Shown here: positions 1-9,528 of the stretch, piece after piece | How positions within the stretch are numbered: position 1 is the first letter of the stretch | Layout of the letters: each line of letters begins with the position of its first letter | Assembly (NCBI GenBank): GCA_016711325.1 | Contig: JADJTH010000001.1 | Span: 1-64,000 of the forward strand | Source of the DNA: Nigerium sp. | GTDB lineage: Bacteria > Actinomycetota > Actinomycetes > Propionibacteriales > Propionibacteriaceae | DNA: 64,000 nucleotides | Direction of reading: 5' to 3' | Notes under the pieces: model-generated | Database searches by the model: none | What the model was told of the DNA's origin: nothing | The model's input: only the letters and a program-made list of their open reading frames with translations | Program-made: the position numbers and the translations under genes

Positions 1-319
1 CGCCGCCGGCTCCACATACACGGTGTGTCGTCGAGCGACCGGGCCAGCTCGACCTCGACCGAGCCCACCACGTGGGCCGGGACCCGGGGATCGTCGGGCA
101 GTTCCGCACCGACTCCGGGGTGCGGGTCACGACGATCGTCGTCTCCCGGCAACCAGCGCCCGATCGCGTCGTGCGTAAGCCCGGCCCATGATCATCGGAT
201 GCCCGAGCGTCGCCTTCTTGTAGCGCGCCCAGTCCTCGGCGAACCCGAACGGTTGCCGCTCGCCGCCGCGTCACCAGGACGCGGTTGCGCGCCACGATCC
301 GCGATGGCGACACGCCCAT
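1..319 (-). pseudogene. dfrA: dihydrofolate reductase, 3'-truncated by the window and frameshifted
   Basis: Makes tetrahydrofolate from dihydrofolate and would pair with thymidylate synthase just upstream. The start is an ATG at 319 followed by an IVARNRV-like strand. After a shift of frame the segments FAEDWARYKKATLGHPMIMG and then GRRTIVVTRTP appear, which are the classic DHFR helix, the GHP-MGR motif and the RxxIVxTR strand. No single frame carries all of these, so at least two indels lie between 60 and 280. The gene runs off the left edge, so its C-terminus is not seen. The indels look like sequencing error rather than natural decay, because all neighbouring genes show the same kind of damage. 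Confidence 0.7.
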
Positions 320-329
320 CGGTCCCCTT

Positions 330-1007
330 GACGAACGGTGTATCACTTCGGCACACCAGGGTAGCGACGCCGGGGTCGTTACGATCGGCAGGAAATGCCC
401 TGGCATCGCGACGGTGATACGCGCGCGCCCGGCAGGACGCTGCCGTCGGGGATCATCTCGTCCCACGCCGCGCCGATCGACGTGATCGCGCGTTCACCGC
501 CCGCTCGGCGGCGAGCGCGACAGCACGCCGCCGTCGGGGCAGAACAGGCCCAGCGGCGTCGCGCGAACACCGGCCGCGCCAGCCGCGACCCGTCGAACGG
601 CGAGCACACCGCCACCATGCCCGCGCACCCGGGCCGCCACCTCCAGGTCGTAGCATCGCCTGCTTGCCGATCAGCCCGCCCCTTGCTGTGCGCGACCAGC
701 ACGACGTTCCTCAGGGTCACGCGCGGCCAGGAATGCCGCCACCACTTCGGCGGACGCCGCCAGGTCGGCTCCGTTGAGCCGCAGGGCCGGCACCGGGGAA
801 CACCGGGTGGCCCGCGTGGTGCAGCCGCTCCCCAGCGGGCGCAGGTAGCGCCACGGCTCCCAGATGCCCGGCAGCAGCTGCGACCGGGACTCCGATCCCC
901 GGACGCCCACGCGTCCGCCGCGTGCGGTCCATCACCGCCGCCGGGCCACCGGACGCCCACGTGCGCCCAATCGCGCCACGATCGCGGCGCGCGCCCGCCA
1001 GGGCCAC
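330..1007 (-). pseudogene. alpha/beta hydrolase (lipase-like), frameshifted
   Basis: Several frames must be joined to read this gene. They give LPGIWEPWRYLRPLG near the N-terminus (a strand and oxyanion region), then RNVVLVAHSKG with the nucleophile Ser in an HSKGG elbow, and later an AVCSPFDGS stretch and a PGHFLPIV segment that may hold the catalytic His. This resembles secreted or membrane-associated lipase/esterase proteins of the triacylglycerol-lipase type. The substrate is unknown. It sits between thyA and dfrA, which are more often adjacent. Both ends are approximate because indels hide the start and the stop. Confidence 0.5.
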
Positions 1008-1640
1008 ACCGCGATGGGGGGTTGATGCCCGGATGCGGGTCGTACCCCTCGAGGGAGAGGTCGGCGAGTTCGAACGCGTCGATCACGGTCACGGCCGGGT
1101 TGAGCACGAGCGTCGGCAGCGGTCGCGGCTCGCGTCCGAGTTGCAGGCGCGCCTGGTCGAGGTGATTGGAGTACAGGTGGGCGTCGCCCAGCGTGTGCAC
1201 GAAGTCACCCGCCTCGAGCCCGGTCACCTGCGCGACCATGTGGGTCAGCAGCGCATAGCTGGCGATGTTGAACGGGACGCCGAGGAACACGTCCGCCGAA
1301 CGCTGGTACATCTGGCAGGACAGTCGCCCGTTCGCCACGTAGAACTGGAACATCATGTGGCACGGCGGCAGCGCCATCTCGTCGACCTGCGCCGGGTTCC
1401 ACGCCACCACCACGTGCCGACGGCTGTCGGGTTGGTGCGCACCTGCTCGACGACGCTCGCCAACTGGTCGAGGCGCCGGACGTCCGGGGCCGGCCACGAT
1501 CGCCACTGGGCGCCGTACACCGGGCCGAGGTCGCCGTGTTCGTCCGCCCACTCGTCCCAGATGGTGATGCCGTGGGCGTGCAGCCATCCGATGTTGGTGT
1601 CTCCGCGAAGGAACCACAGCAGTTCGCCGAAGATCGACAT
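1008..1640 (-). pseudogene. thyA: thymidylate synthase, N-terminus missing and frameshifted
   Basis: Methylates dUMP to dTMP using methylene-tetrahydrofolate. The readable part begins at SIFGELLWFLRGDTN and continues through ITIWDEWADEHGDLGPVYG. After a shift it reads MALPPCH (catalytic Cys), LSCQMYQRSADVFLGVPFN, HLYSNH and EGYDPHPGI, all family hallmarks. Roughly the first 50 residues of a normal ThyA are absent: the sequence passes directly from rdgB coding into mid-thyA. At least two further indels lie near 1400-1440 and in the C run near 1020. The family is normally about 260 residues; about 205 can be recovered here. Confidence 0.75.
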
Positions 1641-2113
1641 CGTAGCCGAAGCCATTCTGGCCGCGCTTGTCGCGGCCCAGCCAGCCCTCCATCGTGGCGC
1701 GCAGCACGTGCTCCGGTGCCGTCCGGCAGCACCAGCGCCATCGCGCACACGAACCGCGCCGTGCGCTCGGCGTCAGGAACGTCGTCGATCTGGCGCAACA
1801 GCAGGTCGAGGTTGTCGGCGTCGGACGCCCCGGCCCGGCCCAGCGCGCGGAGCGGACGCCCGGCATCGTGTTGAGGACGTCGACCTCGATGCCGGAGTCG
1901 TCGGCCAGCGCGGGCAGGCCGGTGGCGGACGCCGCGGCCCGCGCCTTGATCAGCGCGTTGCCCTCGAAGGTGCGCTCGGTCTCGGCGGGCTCGGGATAGG
2001 ACGGCAGGTCGTCCAGCCCGAGGACGCGGACGCCCACCGGCGGCCTCCGCGATGCGCCGCAGCTCGCGGAGCTTCTTGGCGTTGTGCGTGGCGAGCACGA
2101 GGGTGTCGATCAC
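1641..2113 (-). pseudogene. rdgB: RdgB/HAM1 non-canonical purine NTP pyrophosphatase, C-terminus missing and frameshifted
   Basis: Hydrolyses ITP, XTP and dITP to keep them out of nucleic acids. A GTG start at 2113 gives LVLATHNAKKLRELRRI, the family's THN-K motif. Other frames supply TFEGNALIKARAA, ALADDSGIEVD and GQNGFGYD, all diagnostic. The protein stops matching right after GFGYD, about 45 residues short of a normal C-terminus, where the sequence becomes thyA. At least three indels are needed to join the pieces. A TAAGGT hexamer lies 6 nt before the GTG, suggesting a leaderless transcript. The usual actinobacterial order is rph-rdgB; here an MFS gene lies between them. Confidence 0.75.
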
Positions 2114-2126
2114 GGGGCCACCTTAC

Positions 2127-3745
2127 TTACGCGTACCGCGTCCGGAACTGCTCCTCGAGTTCCTCGAGGCTGTGGTACTTCGTCTCCGGAACGATCGTGA
2201 GGTAGAACAGCAGCGCGCCGACGTTGATCGTGCCGAAGATCGCGTACGTCCACGCCGGGCCGATCCGGGCGATCATCAGCGGGAAGGCGAACGTGACGAC
2301 GGCGTTCATGATCCATCCGGCCGCGACGGCCACGCCCTGCGCGGTGCCGCGGATCCGGGCCGGAAAGATCTCGAGACCAGCACCCAGTTCACCGTGCCGG
2401 ATTGCTTGACGAACACGAAGGCGCCCACCAGCCCGAGCACCAGCCACGGCAGGAACGCGGGCACGGTCGAGGCGATGGCGCCCGAGGCGTCCAGGTGCGG
2501 GCCGATGCCGACGCCGAAGACCAGCGCCAGCGAGAACAGCGCGATCACGATGCCCGTCTCTTGGTAGATGCCGACGTGACGGCGGGCGAAGCGACCGACC
2601 AGGTAGATGCCGATCGCGGCGCCGACCGTCGAGGCGAGGCCGGTGACCACGTTCAGCATGATCGCGTTCGCCGACGAGAAGCCTGCCGCCATCAGGATCT
2701 TCGGCAGGTAGTACATGGCCGTGTTGATGCCGGTGAGCTGGTCGAAGAATCCCAGGGCACAGCCGATGACGATCAGCCGCCGCGACCAGCGCACCGACCA
2801 CGCCTTGCCGAGCGACCAGGTCGGCTGCGCGGACTCCAGGCGGCGCACCTCGACCATCTGGTTGATCTCGGCGGCGACATCGTCGCGCTGCGGGTCGCGG
2901 ATGCGCTTCAGCGAGCCGATCGCCTCCTCGTAGCGCTGCCGGGCGGCGTACCAGCGACTGGATTCGGGCATCATCCGCATGCCGACCCACAGCGCGATCG
3001 CCGGGATGGTGCCGATCACCAGCATGGCCCGCCAGGCGTCGCCGTTGCCGGCGGCGACGGTCAGCCTCGTCCAGCGCGCGGGCGGCGTCCCAGGAATCCA
3101 GGCGCCGGGCGCGAACTGCCCGCTCGGGTCGTAGGCGACCTGCACCTGCGGGCCGCCCCTGGACGCCGACACGGCCGCGTTCGCCGAGTACGCGAGGAGC
3201 TGGCCGAAGACGATCATGAACTGGTCGAGCGCGACCAAAGGCCCGCGGATCCGCTGGGGCGCACTCTCGGACAGGTACATCGGCACGATCGAGGACGCCC
3301 GCCCACCGCGAACCCGAGCACGAACCGGAACGCGTAGAGGACGCCGATGCTCGGCGCGTAGGTGCAGCCGAGGTGCCGACGATGAACACCACCGCCAGCA
3401 GCAGGATGTTGTGGCGGCGTCCGTACCGGTCGGCGAGGCGCCCGCCCACGACCGCGCCGGTCGCGGCGCCGACGGCGAGCAGTCCGCCGACGAGCCCCTC
3501 CTGCACGTCGGTCAGGCCGAGCCCGCCCCGTCGTGGGGCAGGTACATGAACGGGAGCGCGCCGGCGATCACGCCGGTGTCGTAGCCGAACAGCAGCGCAC
3601 CGAACGTCGCGGTGGCGGCGAGCAGCCCGATGGGCCGTCGCGGGCCGGACGCCGGCGTGGCAGCGACGAGCGCGTCGATCTCGGCGCGGGTCGGTTCGCG
3701 GCGGACGGCGCCAGGCTCGTCGGCGCGGGCGGGATCGATGCTCAT
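2127..3745 (-). pseudogene. sugar-porter MFS transporter, frameshifted
   Basis: A 12-helix sugar:proton symporter of the sugar porter family. The N-terminal piece from ATG 3745 has FGYDTGVIAGALP in helix 1; further frames give GGRLADRYGRR (the GRR loop motif), VPMYLSESAP, PESSRWYAA, FFDQLTGINTAMYY (the QQ-TGIN-like sugar motif of helix 7), and PARIRGTA with a final VPETK. Four shifts of frame are needed, near 3510, 3375, 3300 and 2375. Joined length is about 535 residues, larger than typical because of an insert after PQRIRGP. It lies between rph and rdgB on the same strand. Substrate not determinable. Confidence 0.75.
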
Positions 3746-3765
3746 ACCCGGTAGCCGGAGGCGGA

Positions 3766-4487
3766 TCAGCCGCGGAGCGCCGCGGCCTGCATCCCGGTCA
3801 GTTCGGCGCAGCCGGCTCAGCCGAGGTCGAGCAGTTCGTCGAGCAGCGCGCGGTCGAAGGGTTCACCCTCGGCGGTGCCCTGCACCTCGATGAGGCGTCC
3901 GCTTCCGGTGCAGACGATGTTCATATCGACCTCGGCGTTGGAGTCTTCGTCGTAGGGCAGGTCGAGCACCGCCTGGCCGTCGACGACGCCGACCGAGATG
4001 GCGGCGACCGAGTCGCGCAGCGGCTCGCCCGCCAGCGCGCCGCGCTCGCGCAGGTAGGCGACGGCGTCCGCGAGCGCCACGTAGGCACCGGTGATGGACG
4101 CCGTCCGCGTCCCGCCGTCGGCCTGCAGCACGTCGCAGTCGAGGACGATGGTGTTCTCCCCCAGCGCGGAGTAGTCGAGGACGGCGCGCAGCGCGCGCCC
4201 GATCAGCCGCGAGATCTCGTGGGTGCGCCCGCCGACGCGCCCCTTGCGGGACTCGCGGTCCGACCGCGTGTGGGTCGCCCGCGGCAGCATCTCGTACTCG
4301 GCGGTGACCCAGCCCAGCCCCGATCCCCGGCGCCAGCGCGGGACGCCCTCGGTGACGGACGCCGCGACCAGCACGCGGGTCTTGCCGAACTCCACCAGCA
4401 CCGACCCTTCGGCGTGGTCGAGCCAGTTGCGGGTGATCCGCACCTCGCGGAGTTGGTCAGGGCACGTCCGTCAGCGCGTTGAGTCAC
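3766..4487 (-). pseudogene. rph: ribonuclease PH, one frameshift and one in-frame TGA
   Basis: Phosphorolytic 3'-5' exoribonuclease that trims tRNA 3' ends. The body (ITRNWLDHAEGSVLVEFG, RKGRVGGRTHEISRLIGR, LDCDVLQADGGTRTASITGA) is unmistakable. From the GTG at 4487 the first residues read MTQRADGRALTN, then a base is missing near 4452; restoring one C gives NLREVRITRNW, the normal N-terminus. The frame stops at a TGA (3817-3819) after LLDLG, but the next 16 codons in the same frame read AGCAELTGMQAAALRG, the conserved family C-terminus, before a second stop. Repaired length is about 240 residues, normal for RNase PH. TAGACT sits 6 nt before the GTG. Confidence 0.85.
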
Positions 4488-4550
4488 CGCGGCAGTCTAG
4501 TGCCCTGGTCGCACCTCGATCGTGGGGGCCGGACGCGACGGCGGATCGTC

Positions 4551-6243
4551 TCAGGCCGGCGCGATCCAGGCGGTCGCCTGCCCCGGCAACTCCGTGCCGT
4601 CGAACTCCAGGCTGGCCAGGATCACCTCGCCGTCGGGCAGCGGGTACGGCTCGGTGCCGAAATTGGTGACGACCTGCCAGCCGTTGGGGCGCGTGAAGTG
4701 CAGGACGTCGTCGCGGTCGGTCACGACCCAGCCGAGCGCCTCGCCGCTTTGGAGTGCGCGCCGGGCCGCGAGCGCCCGCCGGTACAGGCGGAGCGTCGAG
4801 GCGGGTTCGGCGTCCTCGACGGACACCGCCGAGTCGGCGAACCAGGCCGGCTGCGGCAGGTGCGGCGCCGCGGTGCCGAAGCCCAGCGCGGCGCCTTGGG
4901 TCGTCCACGGCAGCGGCACACGGCAGCCGTCGCGTCCGATCTCGGCGCCCTCGGTGCGGAAGAACGTCGGATCCTGGCGCCGCTCGGGAGCGATCCCGGC
5001 GACCTCGTGCAGGCCCAGTTCCTCGCCCTGGTACAGGTAGGCCGACCCGGGCAGGCCGAGCAGGAACAGCGACGCCGCGCGCGCACGCCGGACGCCGCCC
5101 TCGCGATCCAACGCGGGCGCGGTGCCGCCGCTGAGCAGCCAGGACGCCCCGGCGCGCTCGACCGGCTCACCGGTGGTCCGCTCGGACGCGCTGGCGAGGA
5201 CGCCGATCGGCGGAAGGCCGTAGCGGGTGGCGTGCCGCACCACGTCGTGGTTGGACAGAACCCAGGTCGTCGAGGAACCGGAACGCGCGGCCAGTGCCAG
5301 GTTGTCGTCGACGACCTGCCTGAACATGGCCGCGTCGAAGTCGGCGAGCAGCAGGTCGAAGTTGAACGACTGGCCGAGGCTTTCGGGACGGGCGTACATC
5401 GGCACGCGTGAGGGCGCCACCCATGCCTCGGCGACGGCCATGCGCGGCGGGTCGTACTGGTTGAACACCGCACGCCACTCGGCGTACACCTCGTGCACGT
5501 CGTCGCGGTCGAACAGCGGATGGTTGCCGTCGATCGGGATCGCGCCGAGTTGCTCGCGGGACGGCAGCGGTTCGGTGAGATCCTTGGTGAGCATGTGGGC
5601 GACGTCGATCCGGGAAGCCGTCCACGCCACGGTCGGACCAGAACCGCAGCGTCCGGACGAAGTCGTCGTGCACCTCGGGGTTGTCCCAGTTGAGGTCGGG
5701 TTGCTCACGCGCGAAGTGGTGGAAGTACCACTGCCCGTCGGCCACCTGCTCCCAGGCCGGTCCGCCGAACGTCGACATCCAGTCCGTGGGCGGCACCGAC
5801 CCGTCCGGTCCGGTGCCGTCGCGGAAGAGGTAGCGCTCCCGCGCGGCCGATCCGCGGCCCGCCTCGAGCGCCTCTCGGAACCACGGGTGCAGGTCGGAGG
5901 TGTGGTTGGGGACGATGTCGACGATCATCTTGATCCCGCGCTCGCGCAGCGCCGCGGTGAGGGCGTCGAAGTCCTCGAGCGTGCCCAGGCGGGGATCCAC
6001 GTCGCGGTAGTCGGCCACGTCGTATCCGCCGTCGGCGAGGGCGGACGGGTAGAACGGGCTCAGCCACACGGCGTCGATCCCGAGGCCGGCCAGATAGTCG
6101 GCGCGCGACAGGATGCCCGGCAGGTCGCCGAGCCCATCGCCGTTGCTGTCGGCGAAGCTCCGCGGGTAGATCTGGTAGACGACGGCCTGGCGCCACCATT
6201 CGGCGGCGCTGGCTTCGGGGCGCGAGGCAGCGAGGAAGGACAC
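4551..6243 (-). pseudogene. GH13 alpha-glucosidase / oligo-1,6-glucosidase, single frameshift
   Basis: Cleaves alpha-linked glucosides in the cytoplasm, presumably those imported by the ABC system upstream. The start is the GTG at 6243, preceded by AAAGGGA. The N-terminus has VVYQIYPRSFADSNGDGLGD, followed by DAVWLSPFYPS and DIVPNHTS (conserved region I). One extra G at 5612-5614 breaks the frame inside DGFRIDVAH, which carries the catalytic Asp. Beyond it come VAEAW (acid/base Glu) and SNHD (third carboxylate), then YLYQGEELG. Corrected length is about 563 residues, full size for the family. Apart from this one base the gene looks intact, so the shift is probably a sequence error. Confidence 0.85.
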
Positions 6244-6281
6244 GGCGGTCCCTTTCTGGTCGGAGTTCGGTACGAGAACAC

Positions 6282-6325
6282 CGAAGGCGGCGACGCCGTC
6301 GCGGACGAGGACGCCGCCGCCTTCG
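6282..6325 (-). terminator. hairpin between permease and GH13 genes
   Basis: Arms at 6282-6291 and 6316-6325 pair over 10 bp (CGAAGGCGGC with GCCGCCTTCG) around a 24-nt GC-rich loop. It lies between the end of the second permease and the alpha-glucosidase start. It could lower downstream expression or stabilise the upstream transcript. There is no T tract. Confidence 0.35.
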
Positions 6326-6338
6326 CGAGTGGGAGGAA

Positions 6339-7220
6339 TCAGCCCTTCACGGCGCCCTGGGTGACGCCTTCCATCACCCAGCGTTGCGTGAACAGGTAGG
6401 CGATGATGGCCGGCGACATCGCCATCAGGTAGGACGCGAACGACACGTGGTAGTTGTTGCTGAACTGCGTCTGGAAGATGTTCTGGCGCACCGGCAGCGT
6501 CTGCAGCTGCGCGTCGGCGATGATCAGCGACGGCATCATGAAGTCGTTCCACGCGTACAGGAAGGCGAAGATGCCGACCGTGGCGCTCATCGGGGCGAGC
6601 AGCGGGAAGATCAGCTTCCAGAAGGTCTGCCACGTACTCGCCCCATCGATCCGCGCGCTCTCTTCGAGCTCGTAGGGGATCGACCGCAGGAAGGCCGTGA
6701 ACAGCAGCACGCTGAAGCTGAGCTGGAACATCGTGGCCAGCAGGATCACGCCGCCCGGGTTGGCGAGACCCACCAGGCCCGTCAACTGGATCTGCGGCAG
6801 CGCCACCACGGGGAACGGGATGAACATCGCGGCGAGCAGGTAGAAGAACGAGTATCGGAAGAACTTGTGGTCCCAGTTACGGACGATGGCGTAGGACGCG
6901 AAGGCCGCCAGGAAGATCGTGCCGGCCACGGTTCCGGCGGTCACGAGGGCCGAGACTCCGGCGCCGACCGGGAAGTTCGTCAGGTTCCACGCCTCGACGA
7001 AGCCCTCGATGCTGATCGGGTTCGGCAGCGAGAAGGCGTTGCCGTCGACCGCCTGCGTGCCGGACTTGAAGGCCATGGAGATGGTCACATACAGCGGCAG
7101 CAGGACGGTGAACGCGCACAGGATGAGGATGATCGTGGCCGACCAGTTCACCCGCTCGGGGGTGATCCGGATCTTCTGACGGGCGGCCGGGGCCGCGGGG
7201 GTCGGTGTGGTGGCGGCCAT
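6339..7220 (-). CDS. carbohydrate ABC transporter permease (MalG type)
   Basis: Inner-membrane permease of a CUT1-family oligosaccharide importer, 293 residues. A short cytoplasmic N-terminus precedes six predicted helices. The cytoplasmic EAA loop (ESARIDGASTWQTFWKLIF) that docks the ATPase is present at about residues 195-213. The ATG at 7220 overlaps the stop of the preceding permease by one base and has a GGAAGGAG ribosome site inside the upstream gene, so the two are translationally coupled. Most similar in organisation to maltose, alpha-glucoside or galacto-oligosaccharide importers. The neighbouring GH13 enzyme favours an alpha-glucoside. Confidence 0.9.
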   Translation of the reverse strand: MAATTPTPAAPAARQKIRITPERVNWSATIILILCAFTVLLPLYVTISMAFKSGTQAVDGNAFSLPNPISIEGFVEAWNLTNFPVGAGVSALVTAGTVAGTIFLAAFASYAIVRNWDHKFFRYSFFYLLAAMFIPFPVVALPQIQLTGLVGLANPGGVILLATMFQLSFSVLLFTAFLRSIPYELEESARIDGASTWQTFWKLIFPLLAPMSATVGIFAFLYAWNDFMMPSLIIADAQLQTLPVRQNIFQTQFSNNYHVSFASYLMAMSPAIIAYLFTQRWVMEGVTQGAVKG

Positions 7221-8119
7221 TACAGGCTCCTTCCGCGGGTCAGTCGCAGCTGCGCCAGGGAGATGACGATGGTGATGATGAAGAAGATCGTGGCGTTGGC
7301 CATCTGGTAGGCGTAGTCGCCGCCGTTGAAGCCTCCGACGATCGTCATGGAAATGCTTCGGGTGGACGTACCCGGGCCGCCGTCGGTGAGACCCTTGATG
7401 ATGTCGTAGGCGCCGAGGAAGTTCTTCAGGCCCAGGATCATGTTGATCACCACATAGCCGAACACCAGCGGCAGCGTGATGCGCAGCAACTGCTGGGGCT
7501 TGGTGGCGCCGTCGATGTCGGCGGCTTCGTACACGTCACCCGGCACCGCGAGCAGGCCGGCGATGTAGATGAGCAGCGTGCCGGGGATCGCCTGCCACGC
7601 CGTCACGATGACGAGCGCCACCCAGGCCAGATCCGGGTTGGACAGCATGCTGGTGGACAGCACCTTGATGCCGAGCGCCTCCCCCAGGCCCGGCAGGGAG
7701 TTGTTGAACAGGAACTGGAAGACGTAGGCGATGATGATGCCCGAGATCACCATCGGGATCACGAAGACGGTGCGCAGCGGCGTCTTGAGCCGGATGCGGG
7801 ACGTCAGCCCCACCGCCAGCATGAACGAGACCACGTTGACGACGAGCACGGTCGCGATCGCGAACCCGAACGTGAACAGGTAGCTCTGCAGGACCGCCGG
7901 GTCGCTGAACAGCGCGACGTAGTTGGTGAGACCGATGAATCTCCAGTCGCCGACACCGATCGAGTCGGTGAAGCTGAAGAAGATGCCGACGAGGCCGGGG
8001 ATCGTGATCGCGAGCGTGAACAGGATCAGGCTCGGCACCAGGAACCACCAGTAGAGCGGCTCGACATGACGGCGCCGTTGGCGCACGGCCTGCGTCTGGC
8101 CGGCTGTGGGCGTGGACAT
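7220..8119 (-). CDS. carbohydrate ABC transporter permease (MalF type)
   Basis: Second permease of the importer, 299 residues. A basic N-terminus (RQRRRHVEPLYW) leads into six hydrophobic segments, with the EAA motif YEAADIDGATKPQQLLRITL at about residues 196-215. It lacks the large periplasmic domain of enterobacterial MalF, as is usual for CUT1 permeases of Gram-positive bacteria. The ATG at 8119 has a GAAGGAG site 8 nt upstream. It is the middle gene of a binding protein, permease, permease operon. No ATPase gene is present, so the pump probably uses a shared MsiK-like ATPase encoded elsewhere. Confidence 0.9.
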   Translation of the reverse strand: MSTPTAGQTQAVRQRRRHVEPLYWWFLVPSLILFTLAITIPGLVGIFFSFTDSIGVGDWRFIGLTNYVALFSDPAVLQSYLFTFGFAIATVLVVNVVSFMLAVGLTSRIRLKTPLRTVFVIPMVISGIIIAYVFQFLFNNSLPGLGEALGIKVLSTSMLSNPDLAWVALVIVTAWQAIPGTLLIYIAGLLAVPGDVYEAADIDGATKPQQLLRITLPLVFGYVVINMILGLKNFLGAYDIIKGLTDGGPGTSTRSISMTIVGGFNGGDYAYQMANATIFFIITIVISLAQLRLTRGRSL

Positions 8120-8142
8120 GGATGGGACTCCTTCGTTCCGTG

Positions 8143-9423
8143 TCAGGCCTGGCGGAAGGCGAGTCGCGCCCAGTCCGCGTCGATGGTGGCCAAGGTGGCC
8201 TGGGGATCGGCGCCGAGCACCATGGCCTGCGCGTAGTTGAAGACCGGGATCGACTTGTGCACCAGCACCGACGGGCCTTGGTACATCTGCCCGGCGTCGT
8301 AGTACGGCTTCATGCCGGCGACGCGGGGATCGTCGTTCTGCTTGGCGTCCGTCGTCGGCGTGAAGCCCAACTGGGAGGCGTTGTAGGCGTCGATCACCTC
8401 GGGCTGGTAGAGGTACTCCAGGAAGTCCCGCGCAGCCTGGTGGTGGTGGCCGCGCTCGGGAATCCAGGCGGCGAGGTCCATGTTGACGCGCACGCGCAGG
8501 TCGCCCGGATCCTCGGTCATCGGCAGCGGGAACGTGCCCAGTTCGAGGTTCGGGGCGGTCTTCGCGATCTCACTGAACGCCCAGGGACCCTGCAGCAGCA
8601 TCGCGGCCTTGCCCTGAGCCATCGCGAGGTTGCCGTCGGCGTAGGTGCGGCTGGCGGCGTCCGCGTTCACGTAGTTGTCGGTGAGCTGGAGCATCCGGTT
8701 CATCGGCTCGAGGAAGTCCTTCTGGAAGGACTGCCGCGAGTGGGGGCCGACGTTGACGCCCTCCTCGTGCAGCGTCTCGAAGAACTCCTTCATGTCCACC
8801 ATGCCGCCGGCGCTGTAGTCGAACCAGCCCTGGCCGATCGTCCAGGCGTCCGTGCCCGCGAACGTGCCGTAGAACGGGGTGACGCCCGCGGCCTTGAGCT
8901 TGTCGGCCGCCGCGAGGAGGTCGCTCCAGGTCTGCGGCACCGTGATCTGGTGGTCGGCGAAGATCTGCTTGTTGTAGATGACCGACGCCGACATGACCGA
9001 GTAGGGCAGGGCGCTCGTGCGCCCCTCGCAGACGCCGTACTGATCGACCAGGGGGGTCAGATCCGGGTTGATCCGCTGGGCGGCGCTGGTGTCGGCCAGG
9101 TCGGTGAGGGTGCAGCGCTCCACGAAGCGCGACACCTCCATGTTGTGGTTGGCCAGCGCGATGTCGGGCGGGTTGCCGCGGACGAAGCTGGCCGAAGTCA
9201 CGTCCACGCCCGAGGTGTCCATGATGACCTCGACCTTGTTCTGCGACTTGTTGTAGGTGGCCACCACATCGTTCATGAAAGGGATCGCCTCGCGCTTGCT
9301 GAAGGCGAACCTGATGGTCTCTTTGCCGCTCATCGATCCGCACCCGGCGGCGCTCAGGCCGATCGCGGCGACGGTGAGGACGGCGGCAGTGATGCGAGCG
9401 GCTCGGCGTCGAGTCAGAGGCAC
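8143..9423 (-). CDS. extracellular solute-binding lipoprotein of sugar ABC importer
   Basis: Captures the sugar outside the membrane and delivers it to the two permeases. From the chosen GTG at 9423 the protein is 426 residues with a TRRRAARI n-region, a hydrophobic core and a lipobox ending SAAGC, so it should be a lipoprotein. The mature part (TIRFAFSKREAIPFMND, ALPYSVMSASVIYNK, AMLLQGPWAFSEI) is typical of family-1 solute-binding proteins. The GTG is preferred over an ATG at 9447 because AAAGGA lies 9 nt before it. It is the first gene of the operon, divergent from the ROK regulator. Confidence 0.88.
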   Translation of the reverse strand: MPLTRRRAARITAAVLTVAAIGLSAAGCGSMSGKETIRFAFSKREAIPFMNDVVATYNKSQNKVEVIMDTSGVDVTSASFVRGNPPDIALANHNMEVSRFVERCTLTDLADTSAAQRINPDLTPLVDQYGVCEGRTSALPYSVMSASVIYNKQIFADHQITVPQTWSDLLAAADKLKAAGVTPFYGTFAGTDAWTIGQGWFDYSAGGMVDMKEFFETLHEEGVNVGPHSRQSFQKDFLEPMNRMLQLTDNYVNADAASRTYADGNLAMAQGKAAMLLQGPWAFSEIAKTAPNLELGTFPLPMTEDPGDLRVRVNMDLAAWIPERGHHHQAARDFLEYLYQPEVIDAYNASQLGFTPTTDAKQNDDPRVAGMKPYYDAGQMYQGPSVLVHKSIPVFNYAQAMVLGADPQATLATIDADWARLAFRQA

Positions 9424-9472
9424 GTCTGTGTCCTTTCGTCGGATCATGGCCCGCGCTGGCCCGACCCGTGAA

Positions 9473-9507
9473 TTTGATTCGTTAACTAGATTTTGCTCTC
9501 AAATCAA
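9473..9507. promoter_or_regulatory. candidate ROK operator / divergent promoter region
   Basis: This AT-rich island sits in otherwise GC-rich DNA between the binding-protein gene and the ROK gene. TTTGATT (9473-9479) and AAATCAA (9501-9507) form an inverted repeat with the palindrome GTTAAC (9481-9486) between them. The right arm, read on the minus strand, is TTGATT and could serve as a -35 element for the ABC operon. The position and symmetry fit autoregulation and repression of the importer by the ROK protein; this is inference. Confidence 0.4.
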
Positions 9508-9528
9508 GTTGACGATCTATGATCCACC

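Noticed and set aside
1205..2113. A natural bifunctional RdgB-ThyA fusion protein
   Set aside because: Both domains are truncated at the junction and several frame changes lie within each, so no functional fusion could be made.
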